NCBI GenBank assembly: GCA_963837365.1
Contig: CAWIMW010000003.1
Location: 620,001-684,000, forward strand
Length of the DNA stretch: 64,000 bases
Direction: 5' to 3'
Source of the DNA: CAWBXL01 sp963837365
Lineage (GTDB): Bacteria > Acidobacteriota > Terriglobia > Terriglobales > Acidobacteriaceae
Shown here one piece after another: positions 55,255-64,000 of the stretch (the stretch's first letter is position 1; every line of letters begins with the position of its first letter). Under the pieces are notes generated by a model. That model had not been told where the DNA came from. It worked only from the letters and a program-made list of their open reading frames with translations, and ran no database searches. The position numbers were made by a program, and so were the translations under genes.

Positions 55255-57206
55255 CGCCGAACCTCAATCTCTGGTTGATTCCCGTCCTGCCCCTTGCGGG
55301 CGCGGCGATCAATGGGTTTTTCGGGAGGAAGTCCTCGCGGACGGCGGTCACCGTAGTCGGATTGTTTTTCTCCGGGGCTGCCTTTCTTTGGGCACTCACG
55401 GCTGTCGCGCGATTTTCATCCGTCACCCATCCCTACCTCGAATTCTTCGCGCCTTGGATACGCGTGAGCTGGTTTAGTGTAGATTTCGCTTTCCAGCTCG
55501 ACCAACTCTCGCTGGTCATGTTGCTGGTCGTGACCGGGGTTGGGTTCCTCATCCACATCTATTCCGTGGGTTACATGTGGGAGGATGCCGGGTTCTACCG
55601 CTTCTTCTCCTACCTGAATCTGTTCTTGTTCTTCATGCTGACCCTCGTTCTCGCCAACAACTATCTGCTGATGTTTATTGGCTGGGAGGGTGTGGGGCTG
55701 GCGTCGTATCTGTTGATCGGATTCTGGTTCACCAAGGATTCCGCTGCCGCGGCGGGCAAGAAAGCGTTCATTGTTAACCGCATTGGCGACTTCGGCTTTC
55801 TGATTGCGCTGTTTTTGATGATTCAGCACTTTGGGTCTTTGAATTTTACCGACGTGTTTAGCAAAGCGGGTGCGTTGCCGGTAGAGACCGCGGGTGCCGG
55901 TTTGCTCACCGCGATGGGCATACTGCTGATGGTGGGCGCTTGCGGCAAGTCGGCGCAGATTCCCTTGTATGTATGGCTGCCGGATGCGATGGAAGGACCC
56001 ACTCCGGTTTCTGCCCTGATTCACGCCGCCACCATGGTCACCGCAGGTGTGTATATGGTAGCGCGGTCGCATGTGATTTTTGACCATGCACCAACTGCTC
56101 TCACAGTGGTTGCCATCATCGGCACACTGACCGCTTTATTCGCAGCGACCATAGGAATCGTACAGACCGACATTAAGAAAGTTCTGGCCTATTCCACGGT
56201 CTCGCAGCTTGGCTACATGTTCATGGCGTGTGGAGTGGGAGCTTATTCCGCCGGCATCTTCCACCTGATGACCCACGCGTTCTTCAAGGGCCTGCTCTTC
56301 CTTGCGGCTGGCTCGGTGATTCACGCGGTTGGCGGCGAGCAGGACATGCGCAAGATGGGCGGGCTGAAAGACCACATTCCGTGGACGTTCTGGACCATGG
56401 GTATCGCGACCCTGGCGATTTCCGGTATTCCGCCTTTCGCGGGGTTCTTCAGCAAGGATGAAATTTTATGGCAGGCCTCGCGGACCAGCATGGTGTACTG
56501 GGCGATCGGAGTATTCACTGCCTTCCTGACTTCGTTCTACATGTTCCGCCTGCTGTTCATGACTTTTTTCGGAGAGTATCGCGGCGAACAGCCGGGTGGG
56601 CATGGGCCTGACGCTCACGGCGGCCATGGCCATGGCGGAATTCATGAAAGCCCGAAAGTCATGCTGGGGCCACTCGTGGTTCTGGCTGTCCTGTCGGTTG
56701 TCGGCGGATGGATTGGTATTCACGGAAACTTTGAAAAGTTCCTTGCGCCTGTCTTCCATGCGACAGAGGGAACCGTAGCGGCTTCGACCGAAGCGGCCAC
56801 CGAGTCCGGCCATCTCGAAGAAATCCTGATGTTGATTTCGGTTGCCGCTGCGGGACTTGGCTGGTATCTCGCCTGGCTGCTGTACCGCCGCCGTCCAGAG
56901 CTTCCACGGAAGATTGCCGACGGCCTCGGCAGCTTCTATCGCACAGTCCTCAATAAGTACTATGTGGATGAATTTTACGGGGCGGTTATCGTGAAACCTC
57001 TGCTGCTGGGTTCGACCAACATCCTCTGGAAGGGCGTGGACCAGAACGTAATTGATGCGGCGCTCGACGGCAGCGCGGCCGGAGCGCGCGAAGTTTCAGA
57101 TTCAGTGCGCCACATGCAGTCCGGCAATCTGCGCTCGTATGCCGGCTGGATTGCGGCGGGAGCTGCGGCGGTGATTGCTTACATGATCTGGATGGGCACA
57201 CGATGA
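55251..57206 (+). CDS. nuoL: NADH-quinone oxidoreductase subunit L
   Basis: 651 residues, about sixteen membrane segments. It has the antiporter-like core with VGACGKSAQIPLYVWLPDAM and PTPVSALIHAATMVTAGVYM and the long C-terminal lateral helix region. A histidine- and glycine-rich loop lies at about residues 445-470. It is a distal proton pump of complex I. The frame is intact, and both ends overlap their neighbours by four bases. Confidence 0.96.
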   Translation: MTPNLNLWLIPVLPLAGAAINGFFGRKSSRTAVTVVGLFFSGAAFLWALTAVARFSSVTHPYLEFFAPWIRVSWFSVDFAFQLDQLSLVMLLVVTGVGFLIHIYSVGYMWEDAGFYRFFSYLNLFLFFMLTLVLANNYLLMFIGWEGVGLASYLLIGFWFTKDSAAAAGKKAFIVNRIGDFGFLIALFLMIQHFGSLNFTDVFSKAGALPVETAGAGLLTAMGILLMVGACGKSAQIPLYVWLPDAMEGPTPVSALIHAATMVTAGVYMVARSHVIFDHAPTALTVVAIIGTLTALFAATIGIVQTDIKKVLAYSTVSQLGYMFMACGVGAYSAGIFHLMTHAFFKGLLFLAAGSVIHAVGGEQDMRKMGGLKDHIPWTFWTMGIATLAISGIPPFAGFFSKDEILWQASRTSMVYWAIGVFTAFLTSFYMFRLLFMTFFGEYRGEQPGGHGPDAHGGHGHGGIHESPKVMLGPLVVLAVLSVVGGWIGIHGNFEKFLAPVFHATEGTVAASTEAATESGHLEEILMLISVAAAGLGWYLAWLLYRRRPELPRKIADGLGSFYRTVLNKYYVDEFYGAVIVKPLLLGSTNILWKGVDQNVIDAALDGSAAGAREVSDSVRHMQSGNLRSYAGWIAAGAAAVIAYMIWMGTR

Positions 57207-58720
57207 GCCTGGCCGCACTCCATAGCTTGATCCTGACGCTGGTGACGTTCACGCCGCTGGCCGGGGCGCTTTTGTTGTTGATCATCCCCCGGCGTCACCG
57301 CGATATCCGTGTGTTTGCGCTGGTGATTTCGCTGCTGACTTTTGTCTTGTCGTTACATCTGCCGATCCACTTCGACCGGGCCAAGGCCGGGTTCAATTTT
57401 GAGCTGGACCGCGCCTGGATTTCGACTCCCAACATCCACTATCACCTCGGCGTGGATGGCGTCTCCATGTGGCTGGTGGTTTTGACCACGTTTCTCACGC
57501 CGCTGTGCGTATTGATCTCGTGGAAGTCCATTGATGAACGAGTAAAGGAATTTTTCATCCTTTTGTTGGTGATGGAGACAGCCCTCATCGGAGTTTTCGT
57601 TTCATTGGATCTATTCCTGTTCTATTTCTTCTGGGAAGCGACGCTGATCCCGATGGCGTTGCTCATCGGCATGTACGGCCACGGGCGCAAAATCTATGCC
57701 GCCGTGAAGTTCTTCCTTTACACCATGGTGGCTTCAGTGTTCATGCTGGCGGCGATCCTGTGGCTGTATGCCAAGACCGGCACGTTTGATTTTGTCACCT
57801 TGCAGACTGCCGTCCAACAGGGGCATGTTCCCGGATTCGCGGCGGCAGCGGGTTGGCTGTTTTTGGGTTTCTTCATCGCCTTTGCCGTAAAGGTGCCTCT
57901 ATTCCCTTTCCACACCTGGCTGCCGGATGCACACGTCGAAGCGCCCACGGCAGGTTCGGTCCTGCTGGCCGGCGTTTTGCTGAAGATGGGCACCTATGGA
58001 ATGTTCCGCTTCAACCTCGGATTATTTCCCCAGCAATCGCGCGCCAATGCCTGGTGGATCATGATTTTGGCCTTGATCGGCATTATTTATGGCGGGCTGG
58101 TGGCCCTGGTACAGCCCAATCTGAAGAAGCTGATTGCTTACTCGTCGGTCAGCCATCTTGGTTTTGTGGTTCTGGGGATTTTCAGCTTTACCACTGCCGG
58201 GTTGAATGGCGCGACCTACGTCATGCTGGCGCATGGAATTTCTACCGGCGGACTGTTCATGCTGGCCGGCATTCTCTATGAACGCCGGCATACTTACGAC
58301 ATGGCGGAATTCGGTGGCTTGGCTACTCCCATGCCGCAATACGCGGCCTTTTTTCTATTCATCGTTCTGGCTTCCGTTGGACTTCCTCTATTGAATGGCT
58401 TCATCGGCGAGTTTTTGGTATTGACCGGAGCATTCCAGGCACGCGCGATTTATGGGATCCTCGGTGCAACCGGCGTCATTTGGGCGGCCGGGTACCTGCT
58501 CTGGATGTATCAACGAGTGTTTTTTGGGCAAGTGAAGCACGAGGTCAACAAAACCCTGCCTGACCTCAATCTTCGCGAGAAGACTGCGCTGGTTCCAGCG
58601 GCTGCGCTGGCACTGATCATGGGGGTTGCTCCTCTCCTGTGGTTAAACACGATTGATCCTGCCGTGCAGTCCGTACTCGCGCCGCTTACGCAGATGGCGA
58701 GCCGGTTGGTGGGACGATGA
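57203..58720 (+). CDS. nuoM: NADH-quinone oxidoreductase subunit M
   Basis: 505 residues, about fourteen membrane segments. The antiporter core reads FAVKVPLFPFHTWLPDAHVE followed by APTAGSVLLAGVLLKMGTYG. The frame is intact. The start overlaps nuoL and the stop overlaps nuoN (ATGA in both cases), so the three proton-pump subunits are translationally coupled. Confidence 0.96.
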   Translation: MSLAALHSLILTLVTFTPLAGALLLLIIPRRHRDIRVFALVISLLTFVLSLHLPIHFDRAKAGFNFELDRAWISTPNIHYHLGVDGVSMWLVVLTTFLTPLCVLISWKSIDERVKEFFILLLVMETALIGVFVSLDLFLFYFFWEATLIPMALLIGMYGHGRKIYAAVKFFLYTMVASVFMLAAILWLYAKTGTFDFVTLQTAVQQGHVPGFAAAAGWLFLGFFIAFAVKVPLFPFHTWLPDAHVEAPTAGSVLLAGVLLKMGTYGMFRFNLGLFPQQSRANAWWIMILALIGIIYGGLVALVQPNLKKLIAYSSVSHLGFVVLGIFSFTTAGLNGATYVMLAHGISTGGLFMLAGILYERRHTYDMAEFGGLATPMPQYAAFFLFIVLASVGLPLLNGFIGEFLVLTGAFQARAIYGILGATGVIWAAGYLLWMYQRVFFGQVKHEVNKTLPDLNLREKTALVPAAALALIMGVAPLLWLNTIDPAVQSVLAPLTQMASRLVGR

Positions 58721-60176
58721 ACACCATTCCACAGACCGCCGACTACCTGCGCATCCTGCCGGAAATCGTTCTGGCTATCTTCGGCATGGCGATCATGGTG
58801 CTCGATCCCCTACTCGAAGAACGCCGCCGCGCCAAGAATCCTCGGAGGCATGGGGCTGGCGGGAGCCTTGATCGCGTTGCTTTCCACGTTCTGCATGGCC
58901 AAACAGCCGGGCGCTGCTTTCTGGAATATGATCCAGGTCGACGGGTTCAGCGTCTTCTTCCATTTTCTGGTCACGGCGATCACCTGCGTTGTCATTCTCA
59001 CCTCGTTTGAGTACCTGGAAGTACAGAAGATCCGCGCCGGGGAATATTATGCACTGATTCTGTTCGGCGCTGTCGGCATGTGCCTGATGTCGTCCGCAGT
59101 TGAACTGGTGCTGATCTTCATCGCGCTGGAAATTTCTTCGATCTCCACCTACATCCTGGCCGGGTTCCGCCGGCGCGCTGCGATCAGTAGCGAAGCCTCG
59201 GTCAAATACTTCTTATTGGGGTCCTTCGCTACCGCATTCTTTCTCTACGGTGTGGCGCTGATGTTCGGCGCGACAGGTTCGACCAGCATTCCGCAAATCA
59301 ACCGTGCACTCCAGAGTGCGCTCCAGTCTGGGAGCATTCCAGTGCTCGCTTACGCCGCATTTGCGCTGATGTTCGTCGGACTGGGATTCAAAGTGGCGGC
59401 AGCTCCCTTCCACGTTTGGACGCCTGACGTCTACGAAGGCGCACCATCCCCGGTGGTCGGATTCATGTCCACCGCACCCAAAGCGGCAGTATTCGCGGTA
59501 TTGCTACGCATCGTGTTTGAAGCACATGCGCCAGGAGCCTTGTGGTTTATCTGGGTCGCAGCCGCGTTATCCATGACCATCGGGAATATTGCCGCGCTGG
59601 TACAAAGCAATGTGAAGCGTCTGCTGGCTTACTCCTCGATCGCACATGCCGGATACCTGCTGATGGCTTTTACTGCATTGCAAGGCAAAGAGGGGATCGC
59701 TTCCGCGATGTTCTACACCGCCAGCTATGCCGCGATGAACGTGGGTGCGTTTGCCGTAATCAGCCACTTCGCGGATGCGGGAGAGCGCCACGTAACCTTG
59801 GAAGATTACGCCGGGCTGGGCCGCCGTTCTCCGGTGCTGGCTGCCACTTTGACCATTTTCTTGCTGTCGCTGATCGGTATTCCCATGACGGGCGGGTTCT
59901 TCGCCAAGTTTTATGTGTTCAGCGCTGTGCTGCAAAATAATCTGACTTGGCTATTGATTATCGGCGTTTTGAACAGCGCCGTAGGGGCTTATTACTACCT
60001 CCGCATCATCGTGGCCATGTATATGCGCGAACCTCACGAGGACACAGCGGTCTCTCCGGTTTCGTTTTCCTTGGGAACGGCGCTGGCCGTCAGCGTGATC
60101 GTGACCTTATATCTGGGAATCCTGCCCCAGGCGCGTGCTGGATTACGCCCGCGCGGCAGCGGACTTCATCCGATAG
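58717..60176 (+). CDS. nuoN: NADH-quinone oxidoreductase subunit N, with two one-base frameshifts
   Basis: The start MNTIPQTADYLRILPEIVLA is in frame from ATG 58717 but shifts after RRRAK. Dropping one A at about 58837 yields KILGGMGLAGAL and the whole core (FKVAAAPFHVWTPDVYEGAP). Near the end an extra G at about 60130 turns QRVLDYARAAADFIR into unrelated sequence; without it the stop is at 60174-60176, giving 485 residues, a typical length. Everything between is intact. Sequencing error or early decay are both possible. Confidence 0.88.
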
Positions 60177-60219
60177 GCATCCGGTAAAGGCCGGGCGAGG
60201 GCCCCCGCCACTCCATTTT

Positions 60220-60930
60220 CTATTCCACCGCTACGGCGATGTCCACCCGCGCAAAAATCCAGGCTGAGATCATCCAGAAAAGAACGGTTTCCGCAAGCGC
60301 CAATAGGATTGGGATCCACAAAATCGCCACCGGCGCATCGAACGACGCTTTCATAATCACTGCACCGAGTTCCCAGGCGGGAACCAACATACCCAGGCTG
60401 GGGGAAACAGTTCGTTCGAGGACGGCAGGTAGTAAGAGCACCAGGGCGGTCGCGCCGGCAGCGAAAAATGGATTCAGGAACGTGGAAAACATCAAGGCGA
60501 CGGTTCCAGCCAATGCGGAAGCTGCCGCCAGGCACGCCATCAGGAACCAGACTTCGCGTATCTGAAAACCAGACTGCCCCAGGGTCCAACTTCCGGTCAG
60601 CCCGAGGGTGAAACAATAAATCCCACAGGCCATGGTCACACCCATCACCAGGCCGGAGAGGTATTGGTGGCGGGCCACGTCTTTTGCCAGGACAGCCAAT
60701 ATCCGGCGGGACCTGCGTTCGTTATAGATGGCCGAACCGCCAAAGAAGATACTGAACACGACGACATAGACGGCAACTTGTTTGAAGATGAAAAGTAGGT
60801 CGTCGCGCTCTCGAGGTATTTCTGTCACCAGCCCTTGAAAGGCCAACAACAGGACCCAGAGCAGCAGGACCAGAATCGGCCAGCGTTGCTCACGAACAAA
60901 GTTAACGGCAATCAGCAAAACTGGCTTCAT
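60220..60930 (-). CDS. ABC-2 type transporter permease
   Basis: 236 residues with six membrane segments (for example WPILVLLLWVLLLAFQGLV and VLLLPAVLERTVSPSLGMLV). The N-terminus and the NERRSRRILAVLAKDVARH loop fit an ABC-2 exporter membrane subunit. Its start overlaps the ATPase stop by four bases, so the pair is one exporter. The cargo is unknown. Confidence 0.82.
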   Translation of the reverse strand: MKPVLLIAVNFVREQRWPILVLLLWVLLLAFQGLVTEIPRERDDLLFIFKQVAVYVVVFSIFFGGSAIYNERRSRRILAVLAKDVARHQYLSGLVMGVTMACGIYCFTLGLTGSWTLGQSGFQIREVWFLMACLAAASALAGTVALMFSTFLNPFFAAGATALVLLLPAVLERTVSPSLGMLVPAWELGAVIMKASFDAPVAILWIPILLALAETVLFWMISAWIFARVDIAVAVE

Positions 60931-61847
60931 GCTTCATCCGCCTGATCGGATACTTCTGCGCTGGATGTAACCTCTAAAAAAATCTGCTCCAGAGACCGCC
61001 GCACCGGATTGAGGCTTACAACTTCGCCGCCTGCCGCCCAGATCTTCTCTACGGCGGTGCGTTGTGAAGCCGATGGCGTGGCATATCGGACCAATCCATT
61101 TTCGACGCGTGCGCCGGGGAGTAGGTCCAGCGAAACACCGCGGGCCACAATTTCGGTTTGTTCCGCGGATTGAAGCAGGTCCTCGGTACGGCCCAAGCGC
61201 ACCAACTTCCCGCGATGGAGGACCCCCACCCGATCGCAGATCAACTCGACTTCCGACAACAAGTGGGAGCTAAGGAAAATGGTTTTACCCTGCTCACGCG
61301 CACGCAGTAACAATTCGCGGACGGCCACCCGGGCGTGCGGATCCAGCGCTGACGTAGGTTCGTCCAATAGGAGGAGTTCGGGGGCGTTGACTATAGCCTG
61401 GGCCAATCCAACCCGCTGGAGCATGCCCCGGGAAAACCTGCCTACGTTGCGGCCAGCGTGTTCCAACAAGCCCACTGCTTCCAACACGTCACGGGAGCGC
61501 TTTTCCAATTCCGCTCCACCCATGCCATTGAGCGCTCCATAGAAGCACACCAGGCGCTGCGCTCTGCGGTGGTAAAGAGCTACATTTTCCGCAAGAAAAC
61601 CTACCCGACGGCGGGTTTTGGCATGCCCAAAGGGTGCCCCCAGAAGCCACCCACTACCCCGACTGGGCAGCATGAAGCCCATCGCTAAATGGATGGCAGT
61701 GCTCTTCCCAGCACCGTTTGGGCCCAAAAAGCCAAATATCTCCCCTTTTTCGACTTGTAGTGAGAATTGATCGAGGGCCCGCAACCTGCGATTGGGAAAA
61801 ATGCGATATTCCTTGGATATTTCGCGGAATTCGAGCGCGAACGACAT
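60927..61847 (-). CDS. ABC transporter ATP-binding protein
   Basis: 306 residues. Walker A is GPNGAGKST, the signature loop reads RFSRGMLQRVGLAQA, Walker B is LLLLDEPTSALDP, and a switch His follows in SSHLLSEVE. A C-terminal ~90-residue extension is typical of ABC-2 drug or polysaccharide exporters. It is divergent from the pilin gene across a 120-base promoter region. Confidence 0.9.
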   Translation of the reverse strand: MSFALEFREISKEYRIFPNRRLRALDQFSLQVEKGEIFGFLGPNGAGKSTAIHLAMGFMLPSRGSGWLLGAPFGHAKTRRRVGFLAENVALYHRRAQRLVCFYGALNGMGGAELEKRSRDVLEAVGLLEHAGRNVGRFSRGMLQRVGLAQAIVNAPELLLLDEPTSALDPHARVAVRELLLRAREQGKTIFLSSHLLSEVELICDRVGVLHRGKLVRLGRTEDLLQSAEQTEIVARGVSLDLLPGARVENGLVRYATPSASQRTAVEKIWAAGGEVVSLNPVRRSLEQIFLEVTSSAEVSDQADEA

Positions 61848-61912
61848 TGCACTCCATTCTAACCTTCCCCGTCAAACCCCGCGCTGGGTAGGGAAATTAA
61901 CTGATCTGAGCA

Positions 61913-61941
61913 TTGACAATTTTTGACAATCTAGGCATGAT
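61913..61941 (+). promoter_or_regulatory. Candidate promoter of the pilin gene
   Basis: TTGACAAT occurs twice ten bases apart (61913 and 61923). The first TTGACA is followed 17 bases later by CATGAT. A good match at -35, weaker at -10. Confidence 0.4.
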
Positions 61942-61967
61942 GAAGGCAATTCCAGGGGGGCGTACAA

Positions 61968-62132
61968 ATGCTCGATTTCATAAAGCGAGTTTGGTCGGAA
62001 GACCAAGGGCAAGACATTGCGGAATATGCCGTAATGCTGGCGGTCATCCTGGTGCTCGTTGTCGGGACCGTCCGTCTGATCGGTTCCAACGCAAATACCG
62101 CATTTTCCAGCGTGGCCAGTTCCATCCAGTAA
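61968..62132 (+). CDS. Flp-family type IVb pilin
   Basis: 54 residues, beginning MLDFIKRVWSEDQGQDIAEY and continuing AVMLAVILVLVVGTVRLIGS. The processing site is in QGQDIAEYA (cleavage after Gly, with Glu at position five), followed by a single hydrophobic helix. Such prepilins build tight-adherence pili or secretion fibres. No tad assembly genes are in the window, so it stands alone. GGGGGG lies eight bases upstream of the ATG. Confidence 0.8.
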   Translation: MLDFIKRVWSEDQGQDIAEYAVMLAVILVLVVGTVRLIGSNANTAFSSVASSIQ

Positions 62133-62454
62133 GCGCTTTGCGGGCATGCGTTTTGGCGCTTTAGTAGTCTGAGGAATCCTCACGGCTCAAAAATTCCTGA
62201 ACGCAATTTTTTCTGACTTATTGATGCGTTATTTTGTGCCTTCCCAGCACAATCATTAAGTCATGCCTGCGTCATTTTGCCGCCTGGAGGAAGATCGTCA
62301 CGAAGCGTATCGGGTCCTCGGGGATCCTTGGTCTCCTCCTTCTGATAAACACTGTTCGGGAATGCCCCGCTAGCCAGGCGCTGTTGCGGCCGCCACACTA
62401 GAGACGAGCCGCATCTCCAGTCTGATTGCAGGTAGACTGACATCAGAGGTATTT
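62133..62454. other. Intergenic region without a gene
   Basis: The 322 bases between the pilin and the carbinolamine dehydratase genes hold no convincing frame. TGACTTA and TAAGTCA (62214-62220 and 62257-62263) form a weak inverted repeat that might end the pilin transcript. Confidence 0.4.
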
Positions 62455-62787
62455 ATGCCAAGCCTAGCCGACAAAACCTGCGTTCCCTGCAAAGGCGGCG
62501 TTCCTCCCCTGAAGGGCGAGGAATTGAGCAAACTACTCCAGCAAATCCCGCAGTGGAAGCCAGTCAACGAACATCATGTCACACGCGCATATACATTTCC
62601 TGATTTCAAAAAAGCCCTGGATTTCGTGAATCGGATCGGGGCGGTGGCCGAAGAACAGGGTCACCACCCTGACATTCTGCTGGGCTGGGGGAAAGCCGAA
62701 GTCACCCTCTGGACCCATAAGATTGACGGGCTGACTGAGAGTGACCTCATCATGGCGGCCAAGATTGATCAGCTTTACCCTGCATAA
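62455..62787 (+). CDS. phhB: 4a-hydroxytetrahydrobiopterin dehydratase
   Basis: 110 residues. The fold signature is present: RAYTFPDFKKALDFVNRIGA followed by EEQGHHPDILLGWGKAEVTL, with the active-site His pair and the late W(T)HKIDGLTESD. It recycles the pterin cofactor after aromatic amino-acid hydroxylation. A short cysteine pair (CVPCKGG) near the N-terminus is common in bacterial members. No phenylalanine hydroxylase gene is nearby. Confidence 0.9.
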   Translation: MPSLADKTCVPCKGGVPPLKGEELSKLLQQIPQWKPVNEHHVTRAYTFPDFKKALDFVNRIGAVAEEQGHHPDILLGWGKAEVTLWTHKIDGLTESDLIMAAKIDQLYPA

Positions 62788-62800
62788 GCAGCTGAGAATC

Positions 62801-62806
62801 TATAAT
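62801..62806 (+). promoter_or_regulatory. -10 box directly ahead of cyaY
   Basis: A perfect TATAAT lies six bases before the ATG at 62813, as at the 36.97 kb antitoxin gene. It predicts a transcript that begins at the start codon. No -35 was identified, and no ribosome site is present. Confidence 0.5.
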
Positions 62807-62812
62807 GCTGTC

Positions 62813-63145
62813 ATGCTCGATGAGAACAGTTTTCGCAAGCACGCCGACAGCTCTCTGGAATCCCTGAAGCAAAGCCTGATTACCGCCGAAGATTCCGCGG
62901 ATATGGAAGTGGAAGACCAGTCCGGCGCTCTCCACATTTCTTTTGAGGGCGGAAGCCGGTTTGTGATTTCGCCCAACGCGCCGGTGCGGCAGATATGGAT
63001 TTCCGCGCTTTCGACCAGCTTCAAACTGGATTGGGAAGAAAGCAAACAGGATTTTGTGTTGGCCAAAACCGGAGAACAACTCAAAGCCCTGATGAGCCGC
63101 TTGATTAATCAGCAGTTGGGGGAAGAAGCGGTGGCTTTAGTCTGA
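62813..63145 (+). CDS. cyaY: Iron donor protein CyaY (frataxin-like)
   Basis: 110 residues. The frataxin fold is seen: acidic first helix (DSSLESLKQSLITAEDSADM), then DQSGALHISFEGGSRFVISP and QIWISALSTSFKLDWEES. CyaY binds iron and tunes iron-sulfur cluster assembly on IscS/IscU. A longer frame from 62741 starts inside the upstream gene and is not believed. Whether it serves the iron-sulfur-rich complex I encoded nearby is only a suggestion. Confidence 0.85.
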   Translation: MLDENSFRKHADSSLESLKQSLITAEDSADMEVEDQSGALHISFEGGSRFVISPNAPVRQIWISALSTSFKLDWEESKQDFVLAKTGEQLKALMSRLINQQLGEEAVALV

Positions 63146-63252
63146 GGTGAATCACGCGAGTCGCATATTGGCAACCCTTTGGCGTTCTCTACGGCGTTTC
63201 TCAGCAACTTCTGGGGTTTAAGATTTTATTTGCTCGTGAGAGGAACAACAGC

Positions 63253-63280
63253 TTGAACCGCCGAGGTCGCAGAGAATAAC
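63253..63280. repeat. Half copy of the CTCTGCG repeat family
   Basis: TTGAACCGCCGAGGTCGCAG is a single arm similar to those at 48899-48952. It lies between cyaY and ypdA. The other arm is not seen. Confidence 0.4.
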
Positions 63281-63289
63281 CATCCCCAA

Positions 63290-64000
63290 TCACGCGGCCA
63301 GCTTGTTTTTCAGGTCAGCCGCAATCTGCACCCCGTGGAAGCGTCCGTTTTCGATAAAAATCTCATTGGTGCGAGAACCGGCCACGATCACTCCAGCAAC
63401 ATAGATTCCCGATACATTGCTTTCCAGCGTCAGAGGATCACACACCGGGCGGCATTGCTCGGAGGAAAGTTCAATTCCCATGGCGCGCAGGAAGTCATAA
63501 TCGGGATGGTAGCCGATCAGCGCAAATACAAAATCATTCTTCAGGCGGACGGTGCCTCCCGGTGTTTTGAGGGAAACATGGTCAGCACCGATCTCCTGCA
63601 CCATGCTATTGAAATACGCAGCAATCTCTCCGGCTTTGATGCGGTTTTCAATATCCGGGAGGATCCAATACTTCACATGATGATGCAGCGCCGGCCCGCG
63701 ATGGACCACCGTCACCCGGCTGCCGTGGCGCCATAAATCCAGCGCGGCAATCGCAGCCGAGTTTTTGCCTCCGATCACCAGCACATCGCTGTCAAAGAAC
63801 GGATGCGGCTCACGATAGTAATGATGGACTTTGGGAAGATCTTCTCCGGGAATCCCCAACTGGTTGGCCAAATCGTAGTAGCCGGTGGACACAATGAGTT
63901 TGCGGGCACGGTAGTCGTAAATCTGCCCCAGCCGGTCCATAGCAGTAACGTGGAAATCGCCGTCTTTCCCGCTGACCATTTCGACCCGCTGATATTGCGC
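63290..64000 (-). CDS. ypdA: YpdA-type bacillithiol disulfide reductase, C-terminal part, cut by the window edge
   Basis: About 236 residues are visible, and the frame is open to the window edge. NAD(P)H binding is shown by DVLVIGGKNSAAIAALDLWR. FGSTGYYDL-like IVSTGYYDLANQLGIPGEDL and the end IYVAGVIVAGSRTNEIFIEN match the YpdA family, which reduces oxidised bacillithiol. It implies that this organism uses bacillithiol as its small thiol. The FAD-binding N-terminus lies outside. Confidence 0.88.
   Translation of the reverse strand, partial: AQYQRVEMVSGKDGDFHVTAMDRLGQIYDYRARKLIVSTGYYDLANQLGIPGEDLPKVHHYYREPHPFFDSDVLVIGGKNSAAIAALDLWRHGSRVTVVHRGPALHHHVKYWILPDIENRIKAGEIAAYFNSMVQEIGADHVSLKTPGGTVRLKNDFVFALIGYHPDYDFLRAMGIELSSEQCRPVCDPLTLESNVSGIYVAGVIVAGSRTNEIFIENGRFHGVQIAADLKNKLAA

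Overview
The window looks like a chromosomal segment of an Acidobacteriota (Terriglobia-like) bacterium. The signs are two TolB/TPR regulatory proteins with different DNA-binding heads, a PEP-CTERM protein with huge glycine-rich secreted relatives, a YpdA-type bacillithiol disulfide reductase, and many short palindromic repeats between genes. The taxonomic call is inference from gene content. Both strands are densely coded, and I saw no rRNA, tRNA, CRISPR array or transposase.

Layout. 1-5.9 kb: the start of a UDP-GlcNAc 2-epimerase, then a VOC protein, a double redoxin, a HAD phosphatase, an MFS carrier and a BtuF-like binding protein. 5.9-7.8 kb: an overlapping GAF/thioredoxin/MutT trio that reads as oxidative-damage repair. 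7.8-15.1 kb: M48 protease, a soluble MgtE-N/CBS protein, glmU, and a PerR-like regulator beside katG. 15.3-21.3 kb: a TPR regulator, secreted and membrane unknowns, and an ECF sigma factor with a triple-VOC protein. 21.4-27 kb: a three-gene secreted/PEP-CTERM operon. 27.2-34.5 kb: a second TPR regulator, SDR, ArsR, GlxA regulator, OsmC and an RsbU-like phosphatase. 34.6-37.6 kb: toxin-antitoxin genes, antitoxin remnants and repeats.

37.6-44.7 kb: carA and carB, separated by an XhoI/PaeR7I-type restriction-modification pair and a secreted-protein gene. Between these two cargoes lies a chimeric scrap made of the 5' end of carB joined to the 3' end of carA. Translational coupling is kept along the whole chain. 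This is the most unusual structure in the window.

44.8-60.2 kb: small genes (zinc ribbon, MerR regulator, thiS) and then a complex I operon, nuoA-C-D-E-F-G-H-J-K-L-M-N. It lacks nuoB and nuoI, carries palindromic repeats in four gaps, and has single-base frameshifts in nuoJ, nuoK and nuoN (two). Two more single-base frameshifts hit the ECF sigma factor and the OsmC gene. Because each restored frame ends exactly where expected, sequencing or assembly error is the likeliest cause, but real decay is not excluded. 60.2-64 kb: an ABC-2 exporter, a Flp pilin, pterin carbinolamine dehydratase, frataxin (cyaY) and the partial ypdA.
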